A stretch of 45,797 bases of DNA from Paraburkholderia humisilvae (GTDB taxonomy: Bacteria > Pseudomonadota > Gammaproteobacteria > Burkholderiales > Burkholderiaceae). The stretch spans positions 1 to 45,797 of the forward strand of contig NZ_CADIKH010000051.1 in NCBI RefSeq assembly GCF_902859855.1. The letters are read 5' to 3'. Every line of letters begins with the position of its first letter. Position 1 is the first letter of the stretch. Shown here in pieces: positions 1 through 7,719 of the stretch. Both the position numbers and the translations under genes were made by a program. The notes below the pieces were generated by a model. The model did not search any database and was not told the DNA's origin. It was given only the letters and a program-made list of their open reading frames with translations.

Positions 1-254
1 GCCTCGGCCTGGCCGAACAGCGCGGCCAGCCACAGGATGGTGGTCAGGATGCTGCCGACGTACACGCAGAACATCACCGGGTTGCGGAACTGCGTGCGCG
101 GCGTCAGTTTCCTGAACGAATCCACGATCGCGGGACGCACGAGCACCGGATCAAACATCGAACTCGCCGCCGAATCCTTCGTTCCGCCCGTATGCCGCGC
201 CCCTTGAGGCGCCTTTGCTGGCTGTCGTGGCACTGGCTTGTCAGTGTTAGTCAT
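1..254 (-). CDS. kdpB: KdpB, K+-transporting P-type ATPase subunit B (N-terminal part, runs off window)
   Basis: The first 84 residues of the catalytic subunit of the Kdp high-affinity potassium pump, cut by the left edge. The reading starts MTNTDKPVPRQPAK and has a Pro/Ala/Gly-rich cytoplasmic tail of about 30 residues. The KdpB signature region follows: MFDPVLVRPAIVDSFRKL, then RNPVMFCVYVG and the first membrane helix (SILTTILWLAALF). The ATG at 254 lies 24 bases beyond the kdpA stop, as expected for kdpFABC order. The DKTG phosphorylation site lies outside the window. KdpB hydrolyses ATP in the inner membrane to drive K+ through KdpA. Identity is firm from sequence and from position behind kdpA. 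Confidence 0.96.
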   Translation of the reverse strand, partial: MTNTDKPVPRQPAKAPQGARHTGGTKDSAASSMFDPVLVRPAIVDSFRKLTPRTQFRNPVMFCVYVGSILTTILWLAALFGQAE

Positions 255-278
255 GCTTTTCTCTCTATCAGTTCTTGC

Positions 279-2087
279 TCATTTGCCTGCGAGCATGATC
301 AGATGCTCAACACCCGGGCCGAGCGCAAGCGCAGGCACATAGGTCAGCGCACCCACCAGCGCAATCGACCCGAGCAACACCACCACGAACAGTGATCCAT
401 GAGTCGGCAGCGTGCCGGCGGTGACGGCCAGACGCTTCTTCGCGGCAAGCGCCCCTGCGACAGCCAGCACCGGCACTATCCAGACGAAGCGGCCAAGCCA
501 CATGCAAATGCCAAGGGCCACGTTGTAGAAAGGCGTGTTCACGGACAATCCGCCGAACGCACTGCCGTTGTTGTTCGACGCGGACGTGAACGCGTACAGA
601 ATCTCGGAGAATCCGTGCGGCCCCGGGTTCGCAATGCCGGCCGTGCCCGCAGCCGTCAGGACGGCGATCGACGTACCCACCAGCACGAGAAACGGCGTCA
701 GCAGCACGACGATCGCGATCATCTTCATTTCATAAGATTCGATCTTCTTGCCGACATACTCCGGCGTACGACCGATCATCAGGCCTGCGACGAACACCGC
801 CAGCAACGCAAACGCGAGCATGCTGTAGAGTCCCGAGCCCACGCCCCCGAAAATCATTTCGCCGAGCTGGATCAGCAGCATGGGAATCAATCCACCCAGC
901 GGCGTGAGCGAGTCGTGCATCGTGTTCACCGCACCCGTCGACGCCGCCGTCGTTGACACCACAAACATGCCGGACTGCGCGATACCGAAGCGCGTTTCCT
1001 TGCCCTCCATGTTGCCGCCCGACTGCGCTGACGTTGCCGACTGATCGACGCGCAGCGATGTAAACAGCGGGTTGCCGGATTGCTCGGCAGCAATCTCACC
1101 CCAGCAGGCGAACGAGAAGGCAACGGCCATCGCCGCGAGCAGCGCAATCCCCTGGCGCCGGTCGCCGATCATGATGCCAAAGGTCACACACAGCGCGGCC
1201 GGAATGGACAGCATTGCCACAACCTGCAGGAAGTTGCAGAACGGCGTTGGGTTTTCATACGGATGCGCGGAGTTCGCATTGAAAAACCCCCCGCCGTTCG
1301 TACCGAAAATCTTGATCGCTTCCTGCGATGCGACCGGGCCCATCGCAATGGTCTGCGTGTCGACCTTGTTGTCCACCATCACCGGATTGCCTTTCGCATC
1401 CGTTACCGGATTGCCCTGCGCATCCTTCTTCGGCGTCTGGTAAGTCGTCGTCTGCAGCGTCGGAACGTCCTTGTACCCTTCGAATGTCTGAATCACGCCC
1501 TGGCTCATGAATAGCAGCGCGAGCACAAACGAAATCGGTATCAGGATATAAAGCGTGATGCGCGTCAGATCGACCCAGAAGTTGCCGATGGTCTGCGACG
1601 TATGGCGGGCGAAGCCACGAATCAGCGCAACGGCGACCGCGATACCCGCTGCCGCGGAGATGAAGTTTTGCACCGTGAGCCCAAGCATCTGGGTCAGGTA
1701 GCTCAGCGTGCTTTCGCCACCGTAGTCCTGCCAGTTGGTGTTGGTGACGAAGCTGACGGCGGTGTCGAAGGCCGCATCAGGCGTCATCGGGCCCATGGCC
1801 TGGGGATTGAGCGGAAGCCATTGCTGGGTGCGCAGCAACGCATAGAGAACCAGCGTGCCCAGCCCACTGAAAACGAGAACCGCAAACGCATATTGCTTCC
1901 AGTTCATTTCCACTTCAGGATTGACGCCAGCAACCCTGTAAAGCAGGTTTTCAATCGGTCGGCCGATACGCCGCACGACAATCGAGGTTCCGCTGAATAC
2001 GGACGCCATATAGCGGCCAAACGGAAAGGCAATCACCAGCACCACGATAATGAATAGCGCGGTCTGGAACAGATCATCAGCGTTCAT
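279..2087 (-). CDS. kdpA: KdpA, potassium-binding and translocating subunit
   Basis: Channel-like subunit of the Kdp ATPase, 602 aa, with about ten membrane helices. The four K+-filter loops are visible: TNTNWQDYGGES near residue 115, GTNGGGFFNANSAHP near 260, a third loop around STTAASTGAVN, and SASNNNGSAFGG near 500. The loop around residues 205-245 (DAQGNPVTDAKGNPVMVDNK) has two internal repeats of the form D.(A/K)GNPV, giving a soluble insert. The ATG overlaps the kdpF stop (ATGA), indicating translational coupling. Kdp pumps are normally induced by K+ limitation or osmotic stress through KdpD/KdpE, which are not in this window. The family call is secure. Confidence 0.98.
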   Translation of the reverse strand: MNADDLFQTALFIIVVLVIAFPFGRYMASVFSGTSIVVRRIGRPIENLLYRVAGVNPEVEMNWKQYAFAVLVFSGLGTLVLYALLRTQQWLPLNPQAMGPMTPDAAFDTAVSFVTNTNWQDYGGESTLSYLTQMLGLTVQNFISAAAGIAVAVALIRGFARHTSQTIGNFWVDLTRITLYILIPISFVLALLFMSQGVIQTFEGYKDVPTLQTTTYQTPKKDAQGNPVTDAKGNPVMVDNKVDTQTIAMGPVASQEAIKIFGTNGGGFFNANSAHPYENPTPFCNFLQVVAMLSIPAALCVTFGIMIGDRRQGIALLAAMAVAFSFACWGEIAAEQSGNPLFTSLRVDQSATSAQSGGNMEGKETRFGIAQSGMFVVSTTAASTGAVNTMHDSLTPLGGLIPMLLIQLGEMIFGGVGSGLYSMLAFALLAVFVAGLMIGRTPEYVGKKIESYEMKMIAIVVLLTPFLVLVGTSIAVLTAAGTAGIANPGPHGFSEILYAFTSASNNNGSAFGGLSVNTPFYNVALGICMWLGRFVWIVPVLAVAGALAAKKRLAVTAGTLPTHGSLFVVVLLGSIALVGALTYVPALALGPGVEHLIMLAGK

Positions 2088-2179
2088 TCGAGGGTCTCCG
2101 CGCGTAGCAAGGCATACACGAGGTACGCGAAAAGGAAAAAGGTCGAAGCTCCGGCGAGCCAGATCATCCAGTCACTCAT
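2084..2179 (-). CDS. kdpF: KdpF, small membrane subunit of Kdp ATPase
   Basis: A 31-residue single-span membrane peptide, MSDWMIWLAGASTFFLFAY and onward to RAETLE. It lies exactly where kdpF is expected, just ahead of kdpA. Its stop overlaps the kdpA start (ATGA) and its own start overlaps the stop of the 34-aa ORF before it, again as ATGA. KdpF stabilises the KdpABC complex in the inner membrane. Its sequence is poorly conserved in the family, so the call rests mainly on size, hydrophobicity and position. Confidence 0.9.
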   Translation of the reverse strand: MSDWMIWLAGASTFFLFAYLVYALLRAETLE

Positions 2180-2280
2180 GGACGACCTCCGGGAGCGCGT
2201 TTGAGCTTGTCACAGCCCACAACCAGCAAAGCGATCACGACGCAAAAACCGACGATGCCGGCGACGTAAAGCAAGTCCAT
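2176..2280 (-). CDS. Small membrane protein, first gene of the kdp operon
   Basis: A 34-residue ORF (MDLLYVAGIVGFCVVIALL, then VVGCDKLKRAPGGRP) with one hydrophobic helix and a basic C-terminal tail. It overlaps kdpF by ATGA, so it would be translationally coupled to the operon. An AGGGG stretch precedes the ATG by about 9 bases. Short membrane ORFs ahead of kdpF occur in other bacteria and are usually left as hypothetical or KdpF-like. Function unknown. A longer in-frame reading upstream to 2421 has no supporting features and looks spurious. Confidence 0.65.
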   Translation of the reverse strand: MDLLYVAGIVGFCVVIALLVVGCDKLKRAPGGRP

Positions 2281-2472
2281 TTTTTGTAACCCCTGGAACG
2301 AATTTGTCCGTGCGTACGGTATCCGGGAACGGATAAAGGCGAGGCTAAGACCGCGGAAAGGGCAGGAAAAGTCGTGTAAGCGCGGCGCGCAAAAAGCCAC
2401 TCTGAGTGGACACCGGCACATGCGCCGATAGCCGCGCGATCCGTACCACCCGATGCGGTGAGCATCGGGCGT

Positions 2473-3138
2473 TCACGTCAAGCGCGTCAGGACCATGCCA
2501 CGTTGTGCGAAGAAGCGCGTGAATTGCTGATAAGGCAAATACACATCGGCCTGTTGATCCCCGGTACCCGATGGGTTGTGAAACCAGACGCCGGATGGGT
2601 CCCGCCCGTGCAGCAGGACCAGGTGCCCGCCCCGATGCGCATTGTTTCGCCACGGGTGGCGAATCTCAGGACTGACGGACACGATGGCCAGCGAGGTCCT
2701 GTCGAGTTGTGCAGCGATGGTCTCGATTGGCGTTTCAGTCAGCACGATGACGCGCACGCCGAATGCCGCCTCAATCCATTGCGCGAAAGGCCGATAGATC
2801 AATCCATCAACCCCGCCGTCGTCGCGCAGCCGATACACCCCGTGCCGCAGCGCATCGTTCAGCAGGGCCGCGCGTAACGGATGACCGATGCCCCAGTAAT
2901 CGAGCGCCGACTCGAGGCAAGTCAGACCGCAAAGGCGCTTGGCCCAAAAGCGGTATTGATCAGGTTCCGTGAAGCCGCTTTGCTGCCATCCGATCTCATC
3001 GCATGGGTCTGCATTGTCTTCAACGATTCGATGCACCCAGTCGGCGCTGCCCCACTGTGTGTGGTAAGGGACTCCGATATGGCGCAGCAGCGTGAGCGGC
3101 GCTACCGAGGTGGCTAGCGGATCAGGCGTCGAGGACAC
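2473..3138 (-). CDS. C39-like papain-fold peptidase family protein
   Basis: 221 aa with the catalytic layout of the peptidase C39-like superfamily. Cys70 lies in RLCGLTCLESALDYWG, which matches the QxxxxxCGxxxLxMxLxYxG motif. His172 lies in GGHLVLLHG and Asn188 in WFHNPSG, giving a Cys-His-Asn/Asp set. There is no ABC-transporter domain and no clear signal peptide, so it is a stand-alone cytoplasmic protein rather than a bacteriocin exporter. It lies upstream of the kdp operon on the same strand with a gap of 192 bases, so an operon is not evident. Its substrate is unknown. Family call good, function open. Confidence 0.72.
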   Translation of the reverse strand: MSSTPDPLATSVAPLTLLRHIGVPYHTQWGSADWVHRIVEDNADPCDEIGWQQSGFTEPDQYRFWAKRLCGLTCLESALDYWGIGHPLRAALLNDALRHGVYRLRDDGGVDGLIYRPFAQWIEAAFGVRVIVLTETPIETIAAQLDRTSLAIVSVSPEIRHPWRNNAHRGGHLVLLHGRDPSGVWFHNPSGTGDQQADVYLPYQQFTRFFAQRGMVLTRLT

Positions 3139-3314
3139 GAAGAAGATGCTCCGATCAATTTAAAAAAGACTGATGCCAGGCGATCGCGATTAAATCGCCC
3201 ATCATTCTAAACGCCGATGTCAAATTCACAGGCTCGTTGAGCGTGTGCCAAGTCGAGCGACGGCTTTCATTTTTCGACTTCGGAACGATCCATCCCGGTG
3301 GGCGCCGACGCAGA

Positions 3315-4289
3315 TTAACCGGACGGGTATTCGGCGTCCTGCGCCAGCTCGACCTGACGCGCGACGCTAAATTCGCGCGGCGTCATGCCATATTTCAGCC
3401 TGAATGCATTGCTAAAGTGCGAGGCATTGATAAACCCGGACCGGAACGCAATTTCCTTCACCTGCAGCGTTCCTTCGCCAAGCAGTTGCGCCGCGAAGTC
3501 GAGCCGCAACGACATCACATAGCGCATTGGCGATTGCCCCGCCGAGCGGAACGCGCGCGTCAGATAGTTCGTCGATACGTTCAATTCGCGTGCGATGCGC
3601 GCCAGGTCCAGATCGGGATTGCGCGCCAGTCGCGCGATGACCTGCTTCGCGCGCAACACCACCGCGGCCGCGCTCGATCGTTTGGCGGTGGTCGCCTCTT
3701 CTCTCAGCACGATGTCCATCAAATCGAGACACTGCTCGGCAAGGCGCTTCTTAAGCTCACCGCTGACCGTGCCGCCCTGCCGCGCGAACAGCAGCAGAAA
3801 ATCGCGCACCGCGCGCACATCTTGCGACGATGCATCGCCGATCCGGATGTCGTCGAGCCGGCACGGAATGCCCCGATCTTGCAGCGCCGACCTCGACAAG
3901 CGCAACAACGTGAAGCGCGACAACTCGCCGATGCGCTGCGTAAACTCGTTCAATGGATCGAGCACGAGCACACTGCCCTCATCGAAGGTGCGTATGACGC
4001 CATTTTGCCGAATCGCGACGGCCCCCCGTCTGACGATAATGACAAAGAGATGACTACCATCCCAGCTCGCACCTTCGCGCAACACCGGCGACAGGGTCTG
4101 ATGCGCGAGCTCCGCTTCGATCACCTGCACCTCCCCCGCCAGCCAGTCGACGATCTTGCAATCGGTCGGCCGCTCGCTGGACAGCTCGCATTTCATGCCG
4201 TAGTAGTCCAAAAGAATACCGACCCACAGATGCCGATTGATCTCATCAAGTAACTGATCCCCCTCAAAGCGGACAATATTCACGGACAC
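3315..4289 (-). CDS. AraC-family transcriptional regulator (FeaR-like)
   Basis: 324 aa. Residues 1-200 form a cupin-like ligand/dimerisation region (FVIIVRRGAVAIRQNGVIRT, then SVLVLDP), as in AraC_binding_2 or FeaR-type regulators. The C-terminal 100 residues hold the two AraC HTH motifs: LDLARIARELNVSTNYLTRAF and VKEIAFRSGFINASHFSNAF, ending in YGMTPREF. The regulated gene is not obvious: the 368 bases upstream hold no gene and the next coding remnant is an SDR tail, so the original target may have been deleted. The specific inducer cannot be read from the sequence. Confidence 0.88.
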   Translation of the reverse strand: MSVNIVRFEGDQLLDEINRHLWVGILLDYYGMKCELSSERPTDCKIVDWLAGEVQVIEAELAHQTLSPVLREGASWDGSHLFVIIVRRGAVAIRQNGVIRTFDEGSVLVLDPLNEFTQRIGELSRFTLLRLSRSALQDRGIPCRLDDIRIGDASSQDVRAVRDFLLLFARQGGTVSGELKKRLAEQCLDLMDIVLREEATTAKRSSAAAVVLRAKQVIARLARNPDLDLARIARELNVSTNYLTRAFRSAGQSPMRYVMSLRLDFAAQLLGEGTLQVKEIAFRSGFINASHFSNAFRLKYGMTPREFSVARQVELAQDAEYPSG

Positions 4290-4657
4290 GACAATTTCCC
4301 AGGTTTGAAAGACAGTCAGGCAGCGCCGCGAGAACCGGCGAAGCCGCCATGCAGATCACACGAAATGGCGTATGAGCTTGATCTGAAGTCCATTACAAAA
4401 CGGTCTTGTGCAAACCATTATTCCTTGAGCGATCGCCACTATACGTGCGATTGATGCGCCAGGAATGGCAACGCACATCCCGAAAAGCCGTTCTGGATAT
4501 TTAAGAAAACTTCAGCAGGGTTTAGCGCGTCGAGTCCGGGTACAACAACGAACGTGAGCAGACAGCATCGCGTTGGCCTGCGTGGCGTAGCCTGCGTGGT
4601 GCCAAACAATCAGGTGGGCCAGGCCGTCACTCCACCAGACTTACCTCGTCACTCGAA
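4290..4657. other. Intergenic stretch between AraC gene and SDR remnant
   Basis: 368 bases with no convincing ORF on either strand. It should contain the araC-type promoter on its left side. Stretches such as ATTACAAAACGG and GATATTTAAGAAAAC are more AT-rich than the flanks. A short near-direct repeat (GGCCTGCGTGGCGTAGCC, then GCCTGCGTGGTGCC) lies around 4573-4603. No terminator, RNA gene or clear operator was recognised. Confidence 0.5.
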
Positions 4658-4825
4658 TCAACATGCCAAATGGACCGTACCACCATCCAGAGCAATGGTG
4701 GCTCCGGTCACCTCGTCGGCATAGGCGCTCGATAGATAGGCAACCGCTGCGGCGACCTCGTCAGGACGCCCGACACGGCCTACGTCACCGGAGGCCGTTT
4801 GCGGTAGAAGAATGCTCCGCATCGA
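4658..4825 (-). pseudogene. C-terminal remnant of a short-chain dehydrogenase (SDR)
   Basis: The minus strand encodes GRVGRPDEVAAAVAYLSS, then ADEVTGATIALDGG, which is the last ~45 residues of a classical SDR. Upstream of this tail there is only MRSILLPQTASGD, with no Rossmann glycine motif and no YxxxK. The reading then runs into the start of the divergent LysR gene. At least 200 N-terminal residues are missing. The LysR/SDR divergent arrangement is a common regulator-target pair, so the deletion probably removed the target gene of the LysR protein at 4947. A functional product is not expected. Confidence 0.8.
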
Positions 4826-4946
4826 ACAGCAACGCTCTGCATCGGATAGTGCTCCGCGTCCGACCGCCGCGCTATGAGCGTATCCAGTTTGCATGTGCAT
4901 TGACAAGGCAGATAGACTTGCACAACGTGATTCGGAAAGCGGGACA

Positions 4947-5873
4947 ATGCATAAATCAGGCTTGATCGAACTCGACGTCGTGCTTGCGGTCGCGCGGCTC
5001 CGTGGCTTTCGTGCGGCGGCGCGCGAACTGGGTATGTCGTCAACGGCGGTGAGCCGCGCGATCGCGCAATTCGAAAAGCGCCTGGGCGTGCGGATCTTCA
5101 ACCGCACCACGCGCAGCGTCGCGCTTACCGAGGCCGGCAGGCAGTTCGTCGCGGCGGTCAGTCCGGCGCTGTCCGAAATCCAGCTGGCGATAACCGCAGT
5201 CGCCGATCATCGCGCAACGCCGACTGGCACCTTGCGGTTGAACTGCGCGGTCGGGGCCGCCCGGGCCTTCCTTGTGCCAGTCGTATTGGAGTATCTGCGC
5301 CGCTTTCCCCAGATGTGCGTCGACATTGCCACCGAGGCGCACTTTGTCGATATCGTCGGTGAAGGGTTTGATGCCGGTATCCGGATGGCCGACGCGGTGC
5401 CTGGCAACATGATCGCGGTACCGTTTGGCGGCGCATTGAATTTCTGCATCGTCGGAGCGCCGTCCTATTTCGCGAAGCGCGAGAAGCCGCGCGCGCCGCA
5501 GGACCTGATGTCACATACGTGCATACGCGCTCGCTGGCCGAGCGGCGCGCCCTATCGCTGGGAATTCGAGCGGCGCGGAGAGCGACTGGCGCTCGACGTC
5601 CCCGGCGAGCTGACGCTCGACGAACCGACGTTAATGCGCGATGCCGCGGTTGCCGGTGCAGGCCTCGCCTATCTCTGGGACGCACACGTAGCGAACGATC
5701 TCGCGGCGCAACGGCTCGTTGCCGTGTTAGAGGACTGGACGGTAAGCTCGACCGGCCTGTGCCTGTATTATCCCGACCGGCGCTACGTGCCGGCGCCGTT
5801 GCGCATGTTCATCGAACTGCTGCGTGAGCGGCAGGTGACTGCGTTGCACGGCGAAGCGGTCGTCGCGGGCTGA
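4947..5873 (+). CDS. LysR-family transcriptional regulator
   Basis: 308 aa from the ATG at 4947 (MHKSGLIELDVVLAV). The in-frame start at 4893 would add 18 residues without family similarity. The N-terminal winged HTH is clear: GFRAAARELGMSSTAVSRAIAQFEKRLGVRIFNRTTRSVALTEAG. It is followed by a type-2 periplasmic-binding-like effector domain (TGTLRLNCAVGAARAFLVPVVLEYL and onward), of the CrgA/YafC-type subgroup. It is divergent from the SDR remnant at 4658, probably its former target. Effector unknown. Confidence 0.9.
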   Translation: MHKSGLIELDVVLAVARLRGFRAAARELGMSSTAVSRAIAQFEKRLGVRIFNRTTRSVALTEAGRQFVAAVSPALSEIQLAITAVADHRATPTGTLRLNCAVGAARAFLVPVVLEYLRRFPQMCVDIATEAHFVDIVGEGFDAGIRMADAVPGNMIAVPFGGALNFCIVGAPSYFAKREKPRAPQDLMSHTCIRARWPSGAPYRWEFERRGERLALDVPGELTLDEPTLMRDAAVAGAGLAYLWDAHVANDLAAQRLVAVLEDWTVSSTGLCLYYPDRRYVPAPLRMFIELLRERQVTALHGEAVVAG

Positions 5874-6090
5874 TCACCCAGCGTGTCAACCTGGCTGGCG
5901 AGCTTGAGTCACAATGCCTTTGTTGATGGTGACAATGCGTTTCGACTCCGCTTGTCTCACTTGCACGTCTACCATTCGCCAACGGGGCTCCGGCGCGTCC
6001 GAACTAGGAAGACAGGGCGTCACCCTCGCCTCGACACAACTGAGCCGAAAGACGTATGCACAGCTGTCATGCAATGCGTCGGGATAGGGG

Positions 6091-6912
6091 GTGGGTGCGC
6101 GATCGTCCACAAGGAATCAAGGAGGAACACAGAACGCGGTAACCAACATCCCCCAAATATCGCCGGCCCTACGCGACTGGACTGAAAAATTGGCGCTCGA
6201 CTATGAGAACGCCATCAGGCGCATCCACGCGGCGTTGATGAACATCAAGCCGTACGCCGATCAGGATGCCCCGACCCGACTCGACACGCGCAATTCGATC
6301 AACTGGTCCATGAAGCTTTGGTTCAACACGTTGTTATCGGGTAGCGCGCCATCCGAGGAAGAACTCGAAGCGTTCCGGGACTTCGGGCGCCGCCGGGTCC
6401 ACCAGGGCGTAACCCTCGATGTGCTGCTGCGCGCGTTCCGGCTGGGCTCTCGAGAGCTATGGTGTATCTATACCGAACTCGACGAGAAAAACGACCTGTT
6501 GCGCGACGAACTCCTATTCCGGATTTCTCCGTTTCTGATGGAGTTCTTCGATATTCTCGCGCAAATCATCTCTCAGGCTTATCTGGACGAACAGTATAAA
6601 CAGGCTCGCTGGCGAGAATCGCTTCGATATCAGTTGCACAGCATTATTTTCTACCACCCCGAAGATACCGAGGGATTCGCCAAGACCGCAGTTGCCCTTA
6701 GGCTCGATCCGACTGTCCCGAGAATAGCGCTCGCGATCGACGTACGCTCGATCGACAGCAATTCGCCCACGTTCAAAAGCGAGCTGGACCGAATTGTCGT
6801 GGCCACTGCCCGCCGGCTTAAGTTTCCCGATGATGAACTCGTCGACATCTGGTATCGCGGGCAATTGCTCGTGTGGATACCGTCGCGGCTCGGTGATCTG
6901 ATGAGTATGTGA
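6091..6912 (+). pseudogene. PucR/CdaR-like regulator lacking its DNA-binding end (probable remnant)
   Basis: The ORF (273 aa, GTG start) contains an RsbT co-antagonist N-terminal-like helical region (residues ~20-165, with FRDFGRRRVHQGVTLDVLLRAF), then the beginning of the GGDEF-like middle domain of PucR/CdaR regulators (LRLDPTVPRIALAIDV to LLVWIP). It stops at 6912 just where the C-terminal HTH_30 domain should follow; family members are normally about 400 aa. The best ribosome site, AAGGAGG at 6119-6125, lies inside the reading and has no ATG/GTG/TTG after it; the in-frame codon 13 bases on is GTA. Both ends therefore look damaged. It may still be expressed as a short protein. Confidence 0.6.
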
Positions 6913-7224
6913 GAAGTCACAATGCAATTAGCACTTTTCTCAATGCCGATGGGTGGCCGGGCTTGCGCGCTCATCATTCGCCCAAGAACCCCGACGCGGA
7001 GATCGCCGTGAGACTGATCGCCTGATCACCCGCTTTTTTGCGCCGATTGCCGCGCCTGCGCTCGCCGGCGATGCGGGTTTCAAGGAGATCAGGATGACGA
7101 ATTAAATACAACCTCCGCTAACGGCCGCGATCTGGTATCCAGCTAACACGCCGGCGACACTGCTGCGCATACGCGAGCGCGCCCCATTTTTTCATGTTGC
7201 GTCGCAGCGAATAGCAGCCTATAA
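6913..7224. other. Intergenic scar between truncated regulator and CopG gene
   Basis: About 310 bases without a supported gene. The missing HTH part of the preceding regulator was not found in any frame. A good ribosome site followed by a start (AAGGAGATCAGG then ATGACGAAT) lies at about 7082-7102 but hits a TAA after three codons. This looks like the preserved 5' edge of a deleted gene. The right end carries the promoter of the CopG-type gene. Confidence 0.45.
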
Positions 7225-7251
7225 CCATCCGTATGGATGGAGAGCGGATGG
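7225..7251 (+). promoter_or_regulatory. Candidate CopG (RHH) operator overlapping the ribosome site
   Basis: An inverted pair CCATCC-GTAT-GGATGG at 7225-7240 is followed by a third copy, GGATGG, at 7246-7251. The two direct copies are 11 bases apart, about one helical turn, and the last copy ends 4 bases before the ATG at 7256. Ribbon-helix-helix repressors bind short repeated half-sites spaced by one turn and often control their own gene. That is inference from layout. Confidence 0.5.
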
Positions 7252-7255
7252 AACC

Positions 7256-7681
7256 ATGAAAAAGACAGCCGTGACCGTACCGCCCCGTTCCAAAGGGGGC
7301 GAATCGGAAAAAATCACGATCAACCTTGGCCCTGTTGACCTCGGGCAAATCGATCTTCTGGTTGAAGAGGGTTTTTACTCGAACCGCACCGACCTGATTC
7401 GAACGGCAATCCGGAACCAGCTCGCGATTCACGCGCCCTTTATGCAGGAAAGCATCACGCGTCGCGCGCTCGTGCTGGGCATGCAGCATTTTTCCAGACA
7501 GGACCTGGAAGCGGCGCGCGCGGCGCACGAGCATCTCAACGTTCACGTGCTGGGACTTGCCAGCATCGCCGATGACGTTTCACCGGAACTCGCGCTTGCG
7601 ACCATCGAAAGTGTCGTGGTGCTGGGAGCCTTCCATGCTTCGCCTGCCGTCAAGGCCGCACTCGGAGCCCGAGTCCGCTAG
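7256..7681 (+). CDS. CopG-family ribbon-helix-helix regulator
   Basis: 141 aa. The N-terminal ~55 residues form a ribbon-helix-helix fold: EKITINLGPVDLGQIDLLVEE, then GFYSNRTDLIRTAIRNQL. A longer C-terminal domain ends in ALATIESVVVLGAFHASPAVKAAL. This type is found directly ahead of a PHB-depolymerase-family esterase in Burkholderia relatives, as here (38-base gap, same strand), so the two are probably cotranscribed. Repeated GGATGG elements over its ribosome site suggest autoregulation. Targets beyond its own operon are unknown. Confidence 0.82.
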   Translation: MKKTAVTVPPRSKGGESEKITINLGPVDLGQIDLLVEEGFYSNRTDLIRTAIRNQLAIHAPFMQESITRRALVLGMQHFSRQDLEAARAAHEHLNVHVLGLASIADDVSPELALATIESVVVLGAFHASPAVKAALGARVR

Positions 7682-7719
7682 CCGCGCAGGTCAATCCGAT
7701 CCGATCACCGGGCACACCC

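Noticed and set aside
2281..2472. KdpE-binding site or K+ riboswitch before the kdp operon
   Set aside because: No recognisable KdpE box or ydaO/kimA-type structure could be supported by eye.
3237..4253. 338-aa plus-strand ORF antisense to the AraC gene
   Set aside because: Arg/His/Gln-rich composition and no family; the AraC motifs on the other strand are unambiguous.
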